Notes: generated by a model from the letters alone, not told the origin. A stretch of 64,000 nt of DNA from Rhododendron vialii (GCF_030253575.1 NC_080569.1:578001-642000); one strand, 5' to 3'; shown: positions 21,421-34,317, numbered from the stretch's first letter. Made by a program: numbers and translations.

Positions 21421-24062
21421 ATGGAAGAGTTTGCGGGCCCTTGGTTTGAAGGTATAGGAAGCACTATTAGTAGAAAGAAGAGGAGTCACACTTTCCGACG
21501 GCCTAGACCTGAGTCAGTGCAGTTTCCTGAGACTTGTGACCCTTCTCCCTCATCATCAACACCGCCTTCTGATGACTTAAGCAAGCTTTCCAGTGATGAG
21601 ATTACAGGGGATGACACTAATTCTAGGAGGAAAGTGTTCAATCTTAATCAGTGTGCTTTGAGGGGTACTGCTGGCAGAGTAGGTGAATACCCTAATAAAA
21701 AGATTAAAGGTGATAGATCATCTAGTTTGTTGAACGGTGACGGAGATTTGGGAGGTGAAGGGGTCTTTTTCCCTCATTCAAAAACGACGAGCAAGACAAA
21801 GGGCAGTTTGGAATTGCATTCCACCACTGAAGGTATTAATGGTGGAAGGAATGGTGAAAGTCAGAGTTCAGGGAACCCAAGAGTAAATGGACAAGGAGTC
21901 GGGAATGACAAGGTTAAAAAGGTTAAGCTTAAGGTTGGTGGAGTCACATGTACAATTCAAACAAACGTGAATGCTAATGGTGCATCAGGTGGTGGGGCTT
22001 CTGCGAAAAGTTTTCGAACTTCAGATGCTCCTCGCTCACAGCGCAAGATGATTCTTCAGGTTTTAAACTTTGTTAATTATGTGCATAGTTGTGATAGTGT
22101 TTTAATAAGCTTAACTTCATGGTTTGGGATGACATATTGGCTAAATACTTTTGATGAGGAGGTTTACATGCAAATAGTCTCAACTTGCATACCATGCCCA
22201 TCCTAGTTTTTCCTTGGTCCTTTAGTTTCCTATTTATAGCAATTACTAATATTCCATTAATATGGTAGAGCTATATATTAGCTTCAGCGCTTTTAGCAAC
22301 CAAACAGCATGACTATTTATCCTTTGGCAAAAAAGAAGTTACAGAGCATGGATACACGAATCACGTAATAAACTTGGTTGGCATACTTTTATTGACGGGG
22401 TTATGGATGCAATTAGTTGGCATAACAAAGTTTATACCTTGTGCTACTAATACAGCAAAGAAATCTTTTGTATTTAATGTGTTAATCAGTCCATTGAGTT
22501 TGTTGCTTCGTACATTTGGAATCTGTGGTTTCCTATTTTAACTATTTCCCATTTCAGGACAATTCTGACAATGACCATACTCTACCAAATAAGAAGAGTG
22601 GTATGCGAGGAGTTCCCTGGAAGGATTTCACAAGAGGCAGTTCTGCTACTCGTGAGAAGGAGGATTCTTCAATGGGGAAGAATGCATCTAGAAACCAAGG
22701 TGAGAATTCAGAGCAAATTCGTAAGAGCAAGAGGGTGCCAAAGAGGCGTGTATTGGATGGGGCGTTTGACGAAGAGGATGGAGATGATGAGATCAGATAC
22801 CTAGAGAAACTGAAATTTTCTAAGGTCGCTGCAGTTAGTAAAAGTTTTGAGGAACACTCAAGGAAGAAACAGCGAATTTCAAAGGTTTCTGAGAACACTA
22901 AATGTGATGCGGTTTCGGAAGATTTTGTCCTTGCAAGGTCAAGTATAGATGATAAGAAGTCCCGATCAGAAAGAGGATCTGAGGACACAGATTATGAGGA
23001 GGAGGAAGTGGTGTCTGATGGTGGTGGGCCTGATGGTAAGAAGAAGAAGAAACCTAGGAATAACTCCATTGATTCACCTATTGAAGGTAAGAGGGAATTG
23101 GGCCTCACAACTCGCCAGCGGGCCCTTTTATCCAGCAAAGATGTTTCTGTATCCGGTGCCAGTGTAGTTGAATTTCCCAACGGTCTACCACCTGCCCCTC
23201 CTCGAAGTTAGTATACATGGCGCTTCTTGTTATTATTTTTGTATGTGTTGGATCTCTGTAACTATTTGTAAGAGGTTGTATAAACGTATATAATTTGTAT
23301 CTGCAGAGCAAAAGGAGAAGCTTTCAGCAGTGGAGCAACAACTAAAGAAAGCTGAGGCGGCTGAAAGGCGTAGAATTCAAGTTGAGAAGGCAGCTCGGGA
23401 ATCAGAGGTTTGCTTTTTGTTTGTTGTCTATTTTCCATTTGTCTTGCTTGGATGTTTTGTGGATCTTCTGAAGTGGAATTAACATGTATGATGGCTTTCT
23501 GTAGGCTGAGGCAATAAAGAAAATACTAGGTCAGGATTCCAGTCGTAAGAAACGAGAAGATAAAATGAAGCAGCGCCGGGAAGAGATCGCACAGGTATTA
23601 TGAAGCAAAGATCAAACTCTCTCCTCCAGATGTTGTGAATCTAATATTTAACTTTCGCATTGATGTCATGTATGCAGGAGAAGGATGCCAATGCACTTAA
23701 GCTTGCACCAAACACCATTAGATTGGTCATTGGCTCTACTGGGACTGTTGTTACATTCCCAAACGACATGGGGTTGCCTAGCATTTTTGAACCCAAATCT
23801 CACAGGTGAGGATTTATTTTCTCGTCTCTTTTTTCTTCGCTTAACTTGGGGTCTATTTCTGTTGCTTTATTTAACTATGTTTGCATGCTAATTGTTTGAG
23901 ATTATCTGGATTTTTAGTTATCCTCCTCCTCGTGAAAGATGTGCGGGCCCATCCTGTGCCAACCCTTACAAGTATAGAGATTCCAAGTCAAAGCTTCCTC
24001 TTTGCAGTCTCCAGTGTTACAAGGCAATTCATGAGAAGATGCAGGCTGAAGCTACCAGCTAA
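21421..24062 (+). CDS. INO80 complex subunit B (IES2)-like, PAPA-1 and HIT zinc finger
   Basis: Six exons join in phase: 21421-22059, 22558-23206, 23307-23407, 23505-23594, 23678-23805, 23918-24062, giving 583 aa. Residues 1-430 are a charged, low-complexity region with basic and acidic patches. About 430-525 form the PAPA-1 region: a long charged helix (EKLSAVEQQLKKAEAAERRR...) leading to NTIRLVIGSTGTVVTFPND. A HIT-type finger follows with Cys544, Cys549, Cys565, Cys569 and His574. Family knowledge: IES2/INO80B is a subunit of the INO80 nucleosome remodeller and stimulates its ATPase. Arabidopsis relatives are annotated PAPA-1-like/HIT finger proteins. Length is usual for the plant family. 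The start is the first ATG after the UTR intron acceptor. Confidence 0.92.
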
Positions 24063-24671
24063 TGTTTCTATAGTCTTGTCGCCCGTGCCCTAGTGCAGGT
24101 GACCTGCACATTCATGTCGACACATCTACAAGAGAGAGATGTCTAAGAAGACATTTTTATGTATGGGGAAGTACAGAGATGTAGGAATTGAATCCAGTTA
24201 CATACTCTTCCTCTTCTTTTCTTTTGTTTGGTGTGATAATCCAGTTACATCTATATTCCACAGCTGGAACCTTCAATGTATGTTTTCCTATTCTTTGAAT
24301 TTATTGCCCTGTGAATAATGGAATATAAACACCACCAAAGGGATTATCCTCAGGATTTAGACGTCAAGTATGGTTTTCATTCATAACAAAAGATAGCAGC
24401 TTCGTGACAGCAACTGACTCGGATTTCCGATGGACTTAATGGACTATTGCTTCAAGATCCACACTCACTGCATAGTTGTACATAAAACAATGGATTCTTA
24501 CAGTGCTTGCTTAGACCATAATGGGGTATGGCTGCAATTTTCTAAAACGAAGTTTGGGTCGGGATTCGATCTGTGTTGAGCCGTATCTATGCATTGAGAT
24601 GCAGCAACCCAAATATATCCGGATTTAAACCTCTTACTATCATTTTCTGTATTCGATCCTTGTGATCGAAT

Positions 24672-24722
24672 AGCTAGTAAACAAATTTCCTTTTGAAAAA
24701 AAAAAAAAAAGAGCTAGTAAAC
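24672..24722 (+). mobile_element. Tiny retroposon-like insertion with 11-bp TSD
   Basis: agctagtaaac at 24672-24682 recurs at 24712-24722. Between them are 29 nt made of aaatttccttttg, a run of about 14 A and one G. Form and size match the other short A-tailed insertions in this window. Confidence 0.6.
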
Positions 24723-25176
24723 GAACTGAGTTGTCCCAGTAGTCCGGACTTTGAACTTTACATGGTGACTCAATGATTAAATATTTCATTCTTTACTTTG
24801 GTTGAATTCCTAGGGTTAACTTAAGATGAGTGATCAACGTATTCATGAAGTTAATAGAGGTAAAACTCCTAATAACCTCATTAGTAGTAAAAATGAAAAA
24901 AATGAAAAAAATGACTGATTCCTTTCTAGTATTTCTGTATTTCTTCATACCATGGAGTGAAAAATTATTAATTCTCGTTCTACAACCATGCTTCTAACAA
25001 AGCTTTTACTTAAATTTAAATTTGCCTATTGATATATTTCATTGTAAAGGAAGCTTTTACTCTTATTTTTTAGTAAAAATATGAGTAATTGTATTTTCAC
25101 GCTCTTAGACCATCCCAGCCCTTACTCTATGTTAAACTCAAAACTAGTAAAATCTGAGTAAAATCTCCTAAATCTC

Positions 25177-25219
25177 ATTTCTGTCCCTTTTTTTTTTTTG
25201 ATATGACTAATTTCTGTCC
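25177..25219 (-). mobile_element. Tiny retroposon-like insertion with 10-bp TSD
   Basis: atttctgtcc occurs at 25177-25186 and 25210-25219. The 23-nt insert reads, on the minus strand, tagtcatatc, A12, G. It shares the ATC-then-A-run 3' end with other copies in the window. Confidence 0.55.
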
Positions 25220-25512
25220 TTGACTGAACCTCGGAGTATCAATTTGAGTAAGTAAAACTCAAATTTTTAATCAATTAAAGGAAGAGTAAGATTTATTCTC
25301 AAAATTTTGAAGGCCATTTTCTCTCTCTTCTTCGATTGAATTGTAGATGCTCTAATAGCACAGAACGAGACTCGCCATATTTATTGCTCAAAAAACACAA
25401 CAGCCAGCAGCGCTTTGCCCTCAATCAGGAGACGCTGTGGCCGCAGTAGCTGCCATTGGTTTAAGCAAGGGCGATAGATAAGCTTGCGAGTAATCAATCG
25501 CATCGGACAAAA

Positions 25513-28500
25513 ATGGCGCATTCAGTGGTCTCCCCATCGCCGCCTGCTTCTCTTAGACTACTCAACCCTTATTCGGTCTTCTCTTCCTCTAACCCTAGCT
25601 CCTTTCCAGATACCAAAACCCTTTCTCTCTCCTCCAACCCCAGGTACACTCTTTCCAACCATTTTAGTAGTAATACACTTAGTGATTCATCTTTAGTAGT
25701 ATTGGACTTGGTTTTTCAAGTGCCTTTCGTTGCTTCGGAAAAGCTACGACACGGACAGAGGATTTATTTACATTAAGTTCAGTAAAGGCTGCTTAGCATA
25801 TATGGGAAAAGTAGAAGAAACCAAAGCATGAATCTTTGTTAATCATTTCACATAAGAAACATTAATCTTTGAAGGTTTACAGCCCCTTCGGTTTGTGAGA
25901 AAAGGTATGACAAGGAAGGGGAGCCCTTTCGGTGAGATTTGGTGAAAAAGGGGAATGAGCCAACCAAAAAATTTACTGTTTTGGTACTTTTTTCTCCATT
26001 ACTCACCCAAGTACTCGACCCAAATGAGTGAGTTGGCTAGAATCCTTTCTTTTCGTTTCTTATTAAATCCCTCAATCCAAAGGGGTTGAGGTTGTTTTTG
26101 AGCAGACGAATAGTCTACGATATGTTTAATTTAGGTTACTGGTGGTGATAACACTTCAATGACGGGTACTCTTTCAAACCCTTCTTTGTGTTCCCGTAAA
26201 ATTGATTCTTTTCTATGCCTAGGAACTATAAAGAAGTCGGAGAAACTTATTGGCTTCCTTTCATTGGTTTTGGACTTTTCGGTTTATTGGGAAAGAGACG
26301 TACTGTACGAAAAGTTTAATCTGGATTTGTGGTAAGAACAATAAAGTTTCCTCGCTACTCTTTTTTTACTTGTATAGAATCCTTGGAGAAATAGAGGAAA
26401 CCAAATCTTGAATCTTTTGCAATTCGCCTTCCCTTGAAAATGCATTTCTTTCAACTTTTTTCGATTGTTTTGGAAAAGATTTGGGTACGACATATAGAAA
26501 ACAGTGACATTTGCCTATGTAATTCAACCCATGGCAGTGTCGGCGGGGCAGGACTGTAGATAGACTTAACCTTTGGCAATATATGCACAAAGTGGCTGTT
26601 ATCGATAAGTTTTGGCACTGGAATAGTGGCTCCACTATAATGTTTGATGGGCTTCATTGGGGTTCGCGATAAACCCTGCCCAACCCCACCCCACCCCCCA
26701 ATTGTTGTTTCTGTTTTTTCTGTTATTTTCATGAATTTCTCTCCAAATGATGGAGCATAGGGATTTAATAATCTACTCGGCAAGAAATATTGGATTCAAA
26801 GGTTTTCTTTCTCATGCTGTTCTTGGTAATTCTTTGCCAAAGTTTGTCTTCACATCCGGGTTGACTGCTAATTGAGCCCTTTTAAGTTGCAGACACTTGA
26901 AAAACCTCATTGAATATCAACGGAATGTTCGTAATTCTTCAGTGAAGGCCATATCATATGATAACTTTGGCAAGAAGGAGAGGAAACGGAATGGTATTTG
27001 GTCCATTAGGTAGTGTTTTAACTGACATTTCTTTTTGACTATCGTTTGTACTTCCCGTTTGAAAACCTTTTGTTGCATAGGGATGATTTGCATACCCCAT
27101 CTTCACCATACTTTCCAGTTCATGCGCAATGGGAAGGAGTCGAAGGACCGCCGCTTATGTTGCAAGAGCGTTTTTTCAATGTTATCAGTCAGCTTTTTGA
27201 GCATGTAAGGAACAATTTTTTTTTTTTTTTCATTTTGGTCGAACTGTTGGACTATTGGTTGGTGGTATCTATTTGTGTAACTCTGGTGTTTGATTGAATC
27301 GAAAGAGGATAATACGTTGTGGCGGAGAAGTTGAAGATTACATGGCAAATATGATAGTTGCTCAGCTTCTCTATCTCGACGCTGTCGATCCTAAAAAGGT
27401 CTGTATTTTGTCATTTCTTTTATTGGAAGTTTTTGTGAAGCTAATATAGTTCATTGCAGATGAGCTAGTTTCGGTCCGATCTCCGTTAAGCTGTCCTGGT
27501 TTCGGTCTCTTTAAAATCCCAACAAGTCACCGCTGGTCTAAAATATTATAATATGATGGTTTCGTGGAGAAAAATCCTGGACTCCGAAAATCGTGCCCTC
27601 GAGCTATTTCGACTACATTTTCTAACAAAACTCATGGAACATTGCCATCGTTGCAGGTTGCGTCTGACCACCGACGGTCCTTAGTTAGCACATTTAGGAC
27701 ATAGTCTTATGAGCTTAGCCTTCTTATCAGATAGTGTCTCAGATTTTGCTCAGGTGTTTTTGGACTGCACCAATTAGTCTGTACACCGTGTGGTAACATT
27801 TATTTTCAAATCTTCCGAGTTATACTAATCACGCATTTGACCTTTAATCAGTATATGAAGGGTTGGAATATTACACCATTTGGATGAGAAATGTAGTTTC
27901 TATTGTGAATTATGACGATCTCTTGCAATCAAACAATAAACGACATAAAGGACAGACAAAAGCTATGAAGGAATCTTTTCTACCGTGTCCATTGCCACCA
28001 TTCATGAATTGTTTGGGGAAGTTGAAGCTTTATTCTATTTGGTCTCTTTCTCCAATATCTTATCGTTGGATAATACATGATTGTACACTGACTTTGAGTT
28101 TCCTCTGTTTGCCTTTGAGCTTCATATATAATATTCTCTTTTTTGTAGAACTCGTAATTATGTTGACCTTGCAGATATGTGCATTGTAAATGATGCACTT
28201 GTAGCTGATAAAGCAATTTTTGTGAACAGGATATTGTCATGTATGTGAATTCTCCTGGAGGATCAGTTACTGCTGGTAGTATATACTTTTTTTTTTAGTA
28301 ATTTACCCTTGTAATTTATTGTTCATTCACGATGCCTGCTCATTATCTTGATCTTATTATTTTGAATCCCTTAGGTATGGCTATTTATGACACAATGAGG
28401 CATATACGACCTGATGTTTCCACTGTATGTGTTGGACTAGCTGCTAGGTAATTTGCTAATCAAGGTTCTTTTGATCTCGTCTGCCATGCATGCCTTTTAT

Positions 28501-31147
28501 TGTCTTCTAAAGTGGATAATGATTGATTGGTTTATGGATAGAGTTTTCTCACCAACATATATTCTGCTCCTTGCTTTAGTTGCAACATAACTGTTATCTT
28601 TTAGTGATGGAAACTATTTATTTTCCTGGTGAACAGCATGGGAGCTTTCATTCTTAGCGCTGGCACCAAAGGTGTGCTTGTCTTTCAATTTCGGTGATTT
28701 TTATAACCATTGTGCAGTTTTACTTCCTGAATGTACTGACATGTTTATTTTTCTCTCTGGAAACCAAAGGAAAAAGGTTTAGCCTGCCAATGTCGAGGAT
28801 AATGATCCATCAGCCTATGGGTGAAATTGAAGATGGTGATATAGAAGATATGGAGATCCAGGTATCTCTCCCATTTCTTGACTTTTTCTGTTCTCTGTTC
28901 GTTACACTTTGGATTTTACGTAATTCCATTTCTGGTCTTGGTGTTTTTGTTTTAGTTGATGAAATTAAGAGGGGAATTGTAAAAGGGTAATTAACATCAA
29001 AATAGAAATTTACTTGAAGCAGTAGAATCAATTGGGCTGATATTAAGAGAAAATAACTTTTACCTCTTGTGCTTTGGTCAATGGCTTTCTCAGAAAGGAA
29101 AAAGATGTTTGCTTGATGTGCTAAAAACACCACTAGCACCTAAATATAAGCACCTAGCTCCAAATGTTTTCTGGACTACTATGAGATCCAAATTTCCCTC
29201 TAACTTAAACCCTTCGTGCTTTGCAAATGTGTTTTTGAAAAGTGATTTCCCACCCGATAGTGTTTTCTGGACTGTTCAAACATGTTAGAAACAGTTGCTG
29301 CACCAGTGTCGCAGCATCTCGAGTGATGGGTGAAAAGTGATTTTGAAGAAATTATTTTCTTTGCTATTTCTATACAGACAGATAGCTGTTTTGTCCATGG
29401 CTTCTAAAAAACTAGTGTCTTTCCCTATTTCACACTGTGCAGAGCCAATCATCTTATGAAAGCTCATGCATTGTTGATTACAGATGTATAGACGCTATAT
29501 ATGGCAGGGGAAGGTTTGGCTTTTTTTCATATAATGTAATGAATCCATCAAACATGAATCTTCTCGAGAAAATCCAAGAAAACTGCAATGGCCGCCCTCC
29601 CTAGTCTAAATCTCTTAATACATGTCCAACTTAGAGATGTTTGGCAAAGCTCTAGAGGCGCCCAAATGTGTCAACTAAGTACATCTTATTTATACAGTGT
29701 CTCTTAATTTTCCTACATGCTACTGGCATAACGATGTATCCTGAACGGGTCCTTGTAACTTTTAAATGTCACATGTCTGTGTGTTTGTTTCACGTACTGT
29801 ATGTATCTTGCTTCTTAGCATACATGTATATACAACTTCGGTGCAAATATGATTGCAGTACAAAGGTTATAAAGTTGTAGCAATGGGATCCAAGCTGACC
29901 CATTCTATTGGTACTAATTGTAAATAGTTTCAGGAATAACCTCTTGAGTTATATCTGGGCGTATGTCTTGCAATAAAGCTCTCACAGAATGCCCAGCTGA
30001 CAGCTCCCTTCATACTTTGATTACAAATTAATTTTGACAAATGGTGTAGTTCAGTTGTCATGATAGTTTCGCCAGAGTTGGGCAGAGTTCTTTCGAAGTT
30101 TGAGTGATTTGATTTTTTAACTGAGTCTTATTCTTGCTGTTGATTTTTTAACCCACAACCGTGTAACAGTTATTGGTGCTTTAGAGCAAAATCATGAGTC
30201 ACGTGCTATTGTTGATGTGTGGGATGCTACTTTAGTAATACCAAAAGAATTAGCAGAGGACTGAAAGGTTGAATACTGGATACCAAGGTTTAATACCTAT
30301 CTTAAAGGATCGATTCTTTGTAAGGAAGGAGAGTTTGGAGAAAATGGTTAATCTTTTGCATCAAAGTAGGTTGGTTCAAGTATAGTTCCAATGTCACTGT
30401 ACCGGGGCAAATGTGTGTGTGTTTTTTTTTTTAAATTTATTTTATCCCGGGAGAATGTTGGACAACGAAGAAACAAGACAGTAGGTTGTACAGATCATGA
30501 AGGATATGACTTCTCTGAAAAAGATTCATTATTCGGAAGCGCGAAGATATGCTTAAGCCTTCCTCTTGCGTATTAGCAAATATCAAGTTTCAGCTTAATT
30601 AAGCTACTAATATAAGCTAAACAGGGCCTTGTGTGTATGTTTGAATAGTGGCATTGGGTTTTTTACATCTTGGAATTACCAAATCCGCTGCTTGCGTATC
30701 TAGTTCTTTGGAAAATTGGTGACATCCATTGTTTACATACTAAATGCAAATGCAATGGATGTCATCCGTTGCATATATACTCGATGGTTGGGGAAATGGA
30801 TGACTCATGGTACCGAAACAAAGTATAGAAAACTAGCGGGGAAAAAAAACAGACCATTGTATTCGGGAAATATTATTTCGGTGACTCTAATTGTAGGATC
30901 TATTTTGTTATATCGTATGATTCTGATTAGTTGTAATTGTATGTAGTGGGCTGAAATTTTACATCACAAGGCAAATTTGTCCGGGTATCTGGCTTATCAT
31001 ACTGGCCAAAGCTACGAGAAGGTCACCGAGGACACAGACCGTGATTTCTTTATGAGTGCTGAAGAAGCCCGAGATTATGGGCTTATAGATGGAGTTATCA
31101 CGAATCCTAATGATCTGCTGTCTCTGGGAGCTGCTGCAAATCTATAG
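25513..31147 (+). CDS. CLPP5: Plastid ATP-dependent Clp protease proteolytic subunit ClpP5
   Basis: Nine exons join in phase: 25513-25643, 26893-27009, 27081-27204, 27306-27398, 28230-28275, 28375-28447, 28637-28671, 28770-28861, 30947-31147, giving 303 aa against about 298 in Arabidopsis CLPP5. The Ser/Pro-rich N-terminus starting [13 protein letters not shown] is a chloroplast transit peptide. Features specific to P5 are [33 protein letters not shown] and [17 protein letters not shown]. The serine-protease triad is Ser195 (LAASMGAF), His220 (IMIHQPMG) and Asp266 (EDTDRD). The product belongs to the stromal ClpP/R tetradecamer, which degrades proteins delivered by ClpC chaperones. After His220 the usual Gly-Gly-x-Gln-Gly loop is replaced by an acidic [10 protein letters not shown] stretch one residue longer. 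Intron 8 is 2085 bp. Confidence 0.93.
25883..26087. mobile_element. MITE in CLPP5 intron 1
   Basis: The left end ccccttcggtttgtgagaaa pairs with the right end ttaaatccctcaatccaaag followed by ggg. Internal phrases (agccaaccaaaaaatttact, tggtacttttttctccatt) are similar to 8700-8800, so a related copy lies upstream of the kinase gene. No TSD was resolved. Confidence 0.5.
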
Positions 31148-32217
31148 ACAAAATCTTGGGTGTGTGAACCTCCCTTGTAGTCACTGTTGCATTAAATGGG
31201 ATAATAGTATGAGAAAATTGTTGGAATTCCATGGGATTATCATGGTATTTGTAACAGGTTTGTACTGATCATAATTGTGTGCACCTTCGATCAGTGCATG
31301 GAAATGAGCTTTTGCAGTTCTGTATCCAAAATTCCTAACTTATCTTGAGATAGAGCGACTGAAGTTTGACTTGGTGTGAGCTCTCTCTCTCTCTCAAAAA
31401 CACGCACAACAACTTAAGATATGGAGTTCGAAATTTTATTGGGGGCCAGTGAGACCCACATAATAATTAGCATGTCCAGATTCTTGATGAAGGAAGACAG
31501 AAAACAGAAAACATCATACAAGTGGGAGCCCAAAATGGACCACATTGTTCATCACTGAAATTGGCCAATAACCCCCGTCATGTAACATGCTATAGCTTCA
31601 CTTGGCTAAAGAGGCGACATTTAGGTGCCAACAATTGTACGCATACTTTCCTTTCATTCTTTTTTTTTTTTTTTGATAATTACTTTCCTTTCATTCGCAA
31701 TGCGGGAGCTGTGGGATTTACTATTAGGAGGGAGAAGTCAATCTTGGCAAGTAATAGATAGTATTATGTTGTGTATGTGGCCGGACACCTGAGTTATCAT
31801 AGAAGTAAATAGTAGTACTCCATTATGTTTGCAATTCCACGTAAGAAAAGCCAACTTGCATTGCGAGCTGTGACATGAAATAGAAAACTCACCGTAGAAA
31901 GTGGGGATTGTTTGGAATCTTGTGTAAAAATATTCTCATTGATTCCTTGAGAAAATGGCTTGACGTTGTAGATCTTTCGGCATTATGTAAAGGGAAATGA
32001 TTTTTGCACTCCACGTTTTATAATTGTATTTTCAAAATTTGTCTTTTAGTGCTTTTGTTGTGTGTAATTGAAGTACTAAAAGTCAAATTTTGGGTTACAT
32101 TAAAATATATCCCCAGCCTACATGTAAATATATCCCCTCCCCACCAAATCAACCACTCCGAAAGAAAGAGAGAAAAAAGAAATCTCATCTCACAAACATC
32201 TTTTGAGCACCTAGCTC
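31148..32217. other. 3' UTR of CLPP5 and intergenic DNA
   Basis: No gene recognised. A short CT run lies near 31381-31396. The frame at 31522-31761 crosses a retroposon-like insertion and is not credible. Confidence 0.4.
31644..31696 (-). mobile_element. Tiny retroposon-like insertion with 16-bp TSD
   Basis: tactttcctttcattc is exact at 31644-31659 and 31681-31696. The 21-nt insert is T15 then gataat, that is attatc plus A15 on the minus strand. It is the clearest of the minimal insertions because the duplication is long and perfect and the cargo is six bases. Confidence 0.8.
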
Positions 32218-32300
32218 GTGATTCTGATCATGCCTCTCTCTCTCTAAAGGGTTCTGATCATGCCTCTCTCTCTCTCTCTAAAGGGTTCTGATCATGCCTA
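32218..32300 (+). repeat. Minisatellite, about 34-bp unit, roughly 2.5 copies
   Basis: The unit ttctgatcatgcctctctct, ending ctctaaaggg, is repeated in tandem, with the CT run differing in length between copies (32221-32249 and 32250-32286). Confidence 0.75.
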
Positions 32301-33444
32301 AGCATGGCAAACCATTCCTCCAACCAAAAACAGAAAAAAGGTATAGAAAACTTCTTTAGTCCAACTACCTTGGGGCCCGTTTGTGTTCTCATTGCTTATT
32401 ATTGTTTTATAATCGATGCAATTGTTGAGGAGGAGTGATGTAATAACGATAATATCAAGAGTGTGGATGCAACAAATTAATCCTACAGTACGGAGTTCCA
32501 GAGGACTTAGATTTCTGGGATATCGTGAAATACGATACCTAGGACGGAGCTCGGTCAGTCAAGTAACGAGGAATGCCAGTAGGAGTTTCCGTCCCTGCAA
32601 TGGAAATTAAAATGGGAGAATTTTTCCCAGGTTCACCATACCACTTTCCAAACCCTCTAAGTTCACTTCTAAATTCTATAACCCCCTACGTCCACTAACC
32701 TATTAGTAAAGATATAATAATCCTGGTTAGTCTAATATACCCCTGCTTTCAAAAAATCTTTTATCCCGTTTTTTCCTCCATTCTCGTTTTTTTCTCCCTT
32801 TTTTCCTCCATTCCCTTTTTTTTCTTGGATTCCTCCATTATAAAACCCATCCCCCCTCCTTCCCCACCCCCAGAAGAACAAAACCCAGACGATTTCCCAT
32901 TAGAAACCACAGACGAACTTCTTTGTCGTCGCCTTCTTGGTAGTCGGCAATCTTCGTCCTCGTCGGGCTTCTTCGGCGTCAGCCCTTCTTCGTTGTTGAC
33001 CTCCTCCCACGTTTGTCGGCCTCCTCCCACGTACGTCTCCGTTCACCCACGTTCGTCTCCGTCGCCTTTGATTCGCCCTCGCTTCAGTCGGAAGCCGTCG
33101 CCGTCGCCGTTCTTCGCCTTCGTTTCTCCATCGCTTTCGTCAGATCCTACATCGCAATCGAAGGGAAAGAAGTTACGAGATCTCCTCTTTTTTTTCTTTT
33201 TTTTTTTTGAGTTAGAAAGGACAGAATCTCATGTATAACGTTATAAGGTTATATGTTTATTTTTTGTCACACGTATTACGTTTTTTTTTTGTGTATTTAT
33301 TTATGTGACAAAGTAATCGAAACACATATAAGGTTCTTTGTTTGTTTTTTCATTGTAAACATATATAAGATTATTTATATGTTCTTGCATTGTAATAAAA
33401 AAGATTTCAGAAGCTCATACATATATGGTTATCAGAAACAAGTC

Positions 33445-34200
33445 AATGAGGCCGCTGCGCGGACCAATTCAATAAAGTATATAACGTTATATATGTACAA
33501 TGACGTTATATTGACATTATATAAGGTTAAACCTAAACAACCAAAATCATTTTAGGTTTGCATCCTTAATATCGTTATATGTGGTCTTCTGTCATGAGTG
33601 AATGAGTATATAACGTTAAATGCGAGCTGATAAATGAGTATATAACGTAAAATGTAAGTATTTCACGTTAAATGTGAACTAATGAACGAGTATATAACAT
33701 TATATACAGTGTATCAGAAAAGGAGAATCTTCTGTCGCTCTATTGAGGCCGCTGCGCGAACTAATTCAATAAAGTATATAACCTTATATAACGTTATATA
33801 AGTACAATGACGTTATATTGACATTATATAAGGTTAAACCTAAACAACTGAAATCATTTTAGGTTTGCATCCTTAATATCGTTATATGTGGTCTTTTGTC
33901 ATGAGTGAATGAGTATATAACGTTAAATGCGAGCTGATGAATGAGTATATAACGTAACATATACCATTTTATGTTAATATATGAACGTTCAGATGTAAAC
34001 ATGAAATGTTATATGTTCTTGTATTATAATAAAAAAAGATTTCAAAAACTCATATAACGTTAAATGCGAGCCGATGAATGAGTATATAACGTAAAATGTA
34101 AGTATTGCACGTTAAATGAGAATTGATGAACGAGTATATAACGTTATATATGTACAATTAAGTTATATACAGTGTATCAGAAAATGAGAATCTTCTATTG
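33445..34200. repeat. Tandem repeat, about 296-bp unit, two and a half copies
   Basis: gaggccgctgcgcg occurs at about 33449 and 33745, and the whole intervening block, including gtatataacgttaaatgcga and aggttaaacctaaacaac, repeats with few changes. A third partial copy begins near 34050. The unit itself is dense in the near-palindrome tataacgttata. Confidence 0.85.
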
Positions 34201-34280
34201 CTTTATTCCAACGTAACTGCTGAGATTTCAAACGTAGAACGGATTATGGGCTAAAAATATGGGATTTGAATGGAAAGGGT

Positions 34281-34282
<2 letters not shown>

Positions 34283-34317
<35 letters not shown>
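34283..34317. repeat. (CT)n microsatellite
   Basis: About 17 uninterrupted CT units inside the MULE-like element, near its right TIR. Confidence 0.95.

Larger units (their letters stand above)
24063..25512. other. Intergenic region between PAPA-1/HIT gene and CLPP5
   Basis: This holds the 3' UTR of the upstream gene and the CLPP5 promoter. No extra gene is visible. Two short retroposon-like insertions lie in it (24672-24722, 25177-25219). The part at 25106-25360 begins ttagaccatcccagccc and ends gtagatgctctaa, loosely like a Harbinger-type MITE, but its flanking trinucleotides do not match. Confidence 0.45.

Noticed and set aside
25106-25360. Harbinger-like MITE upstream of CLPP5
   Set aside because: End motifs look right (TTAGAccATC and GATGCTCTAA) but the flanking trinucleotides are TTA and TAA, not a matching duplication; kept only as a remark.
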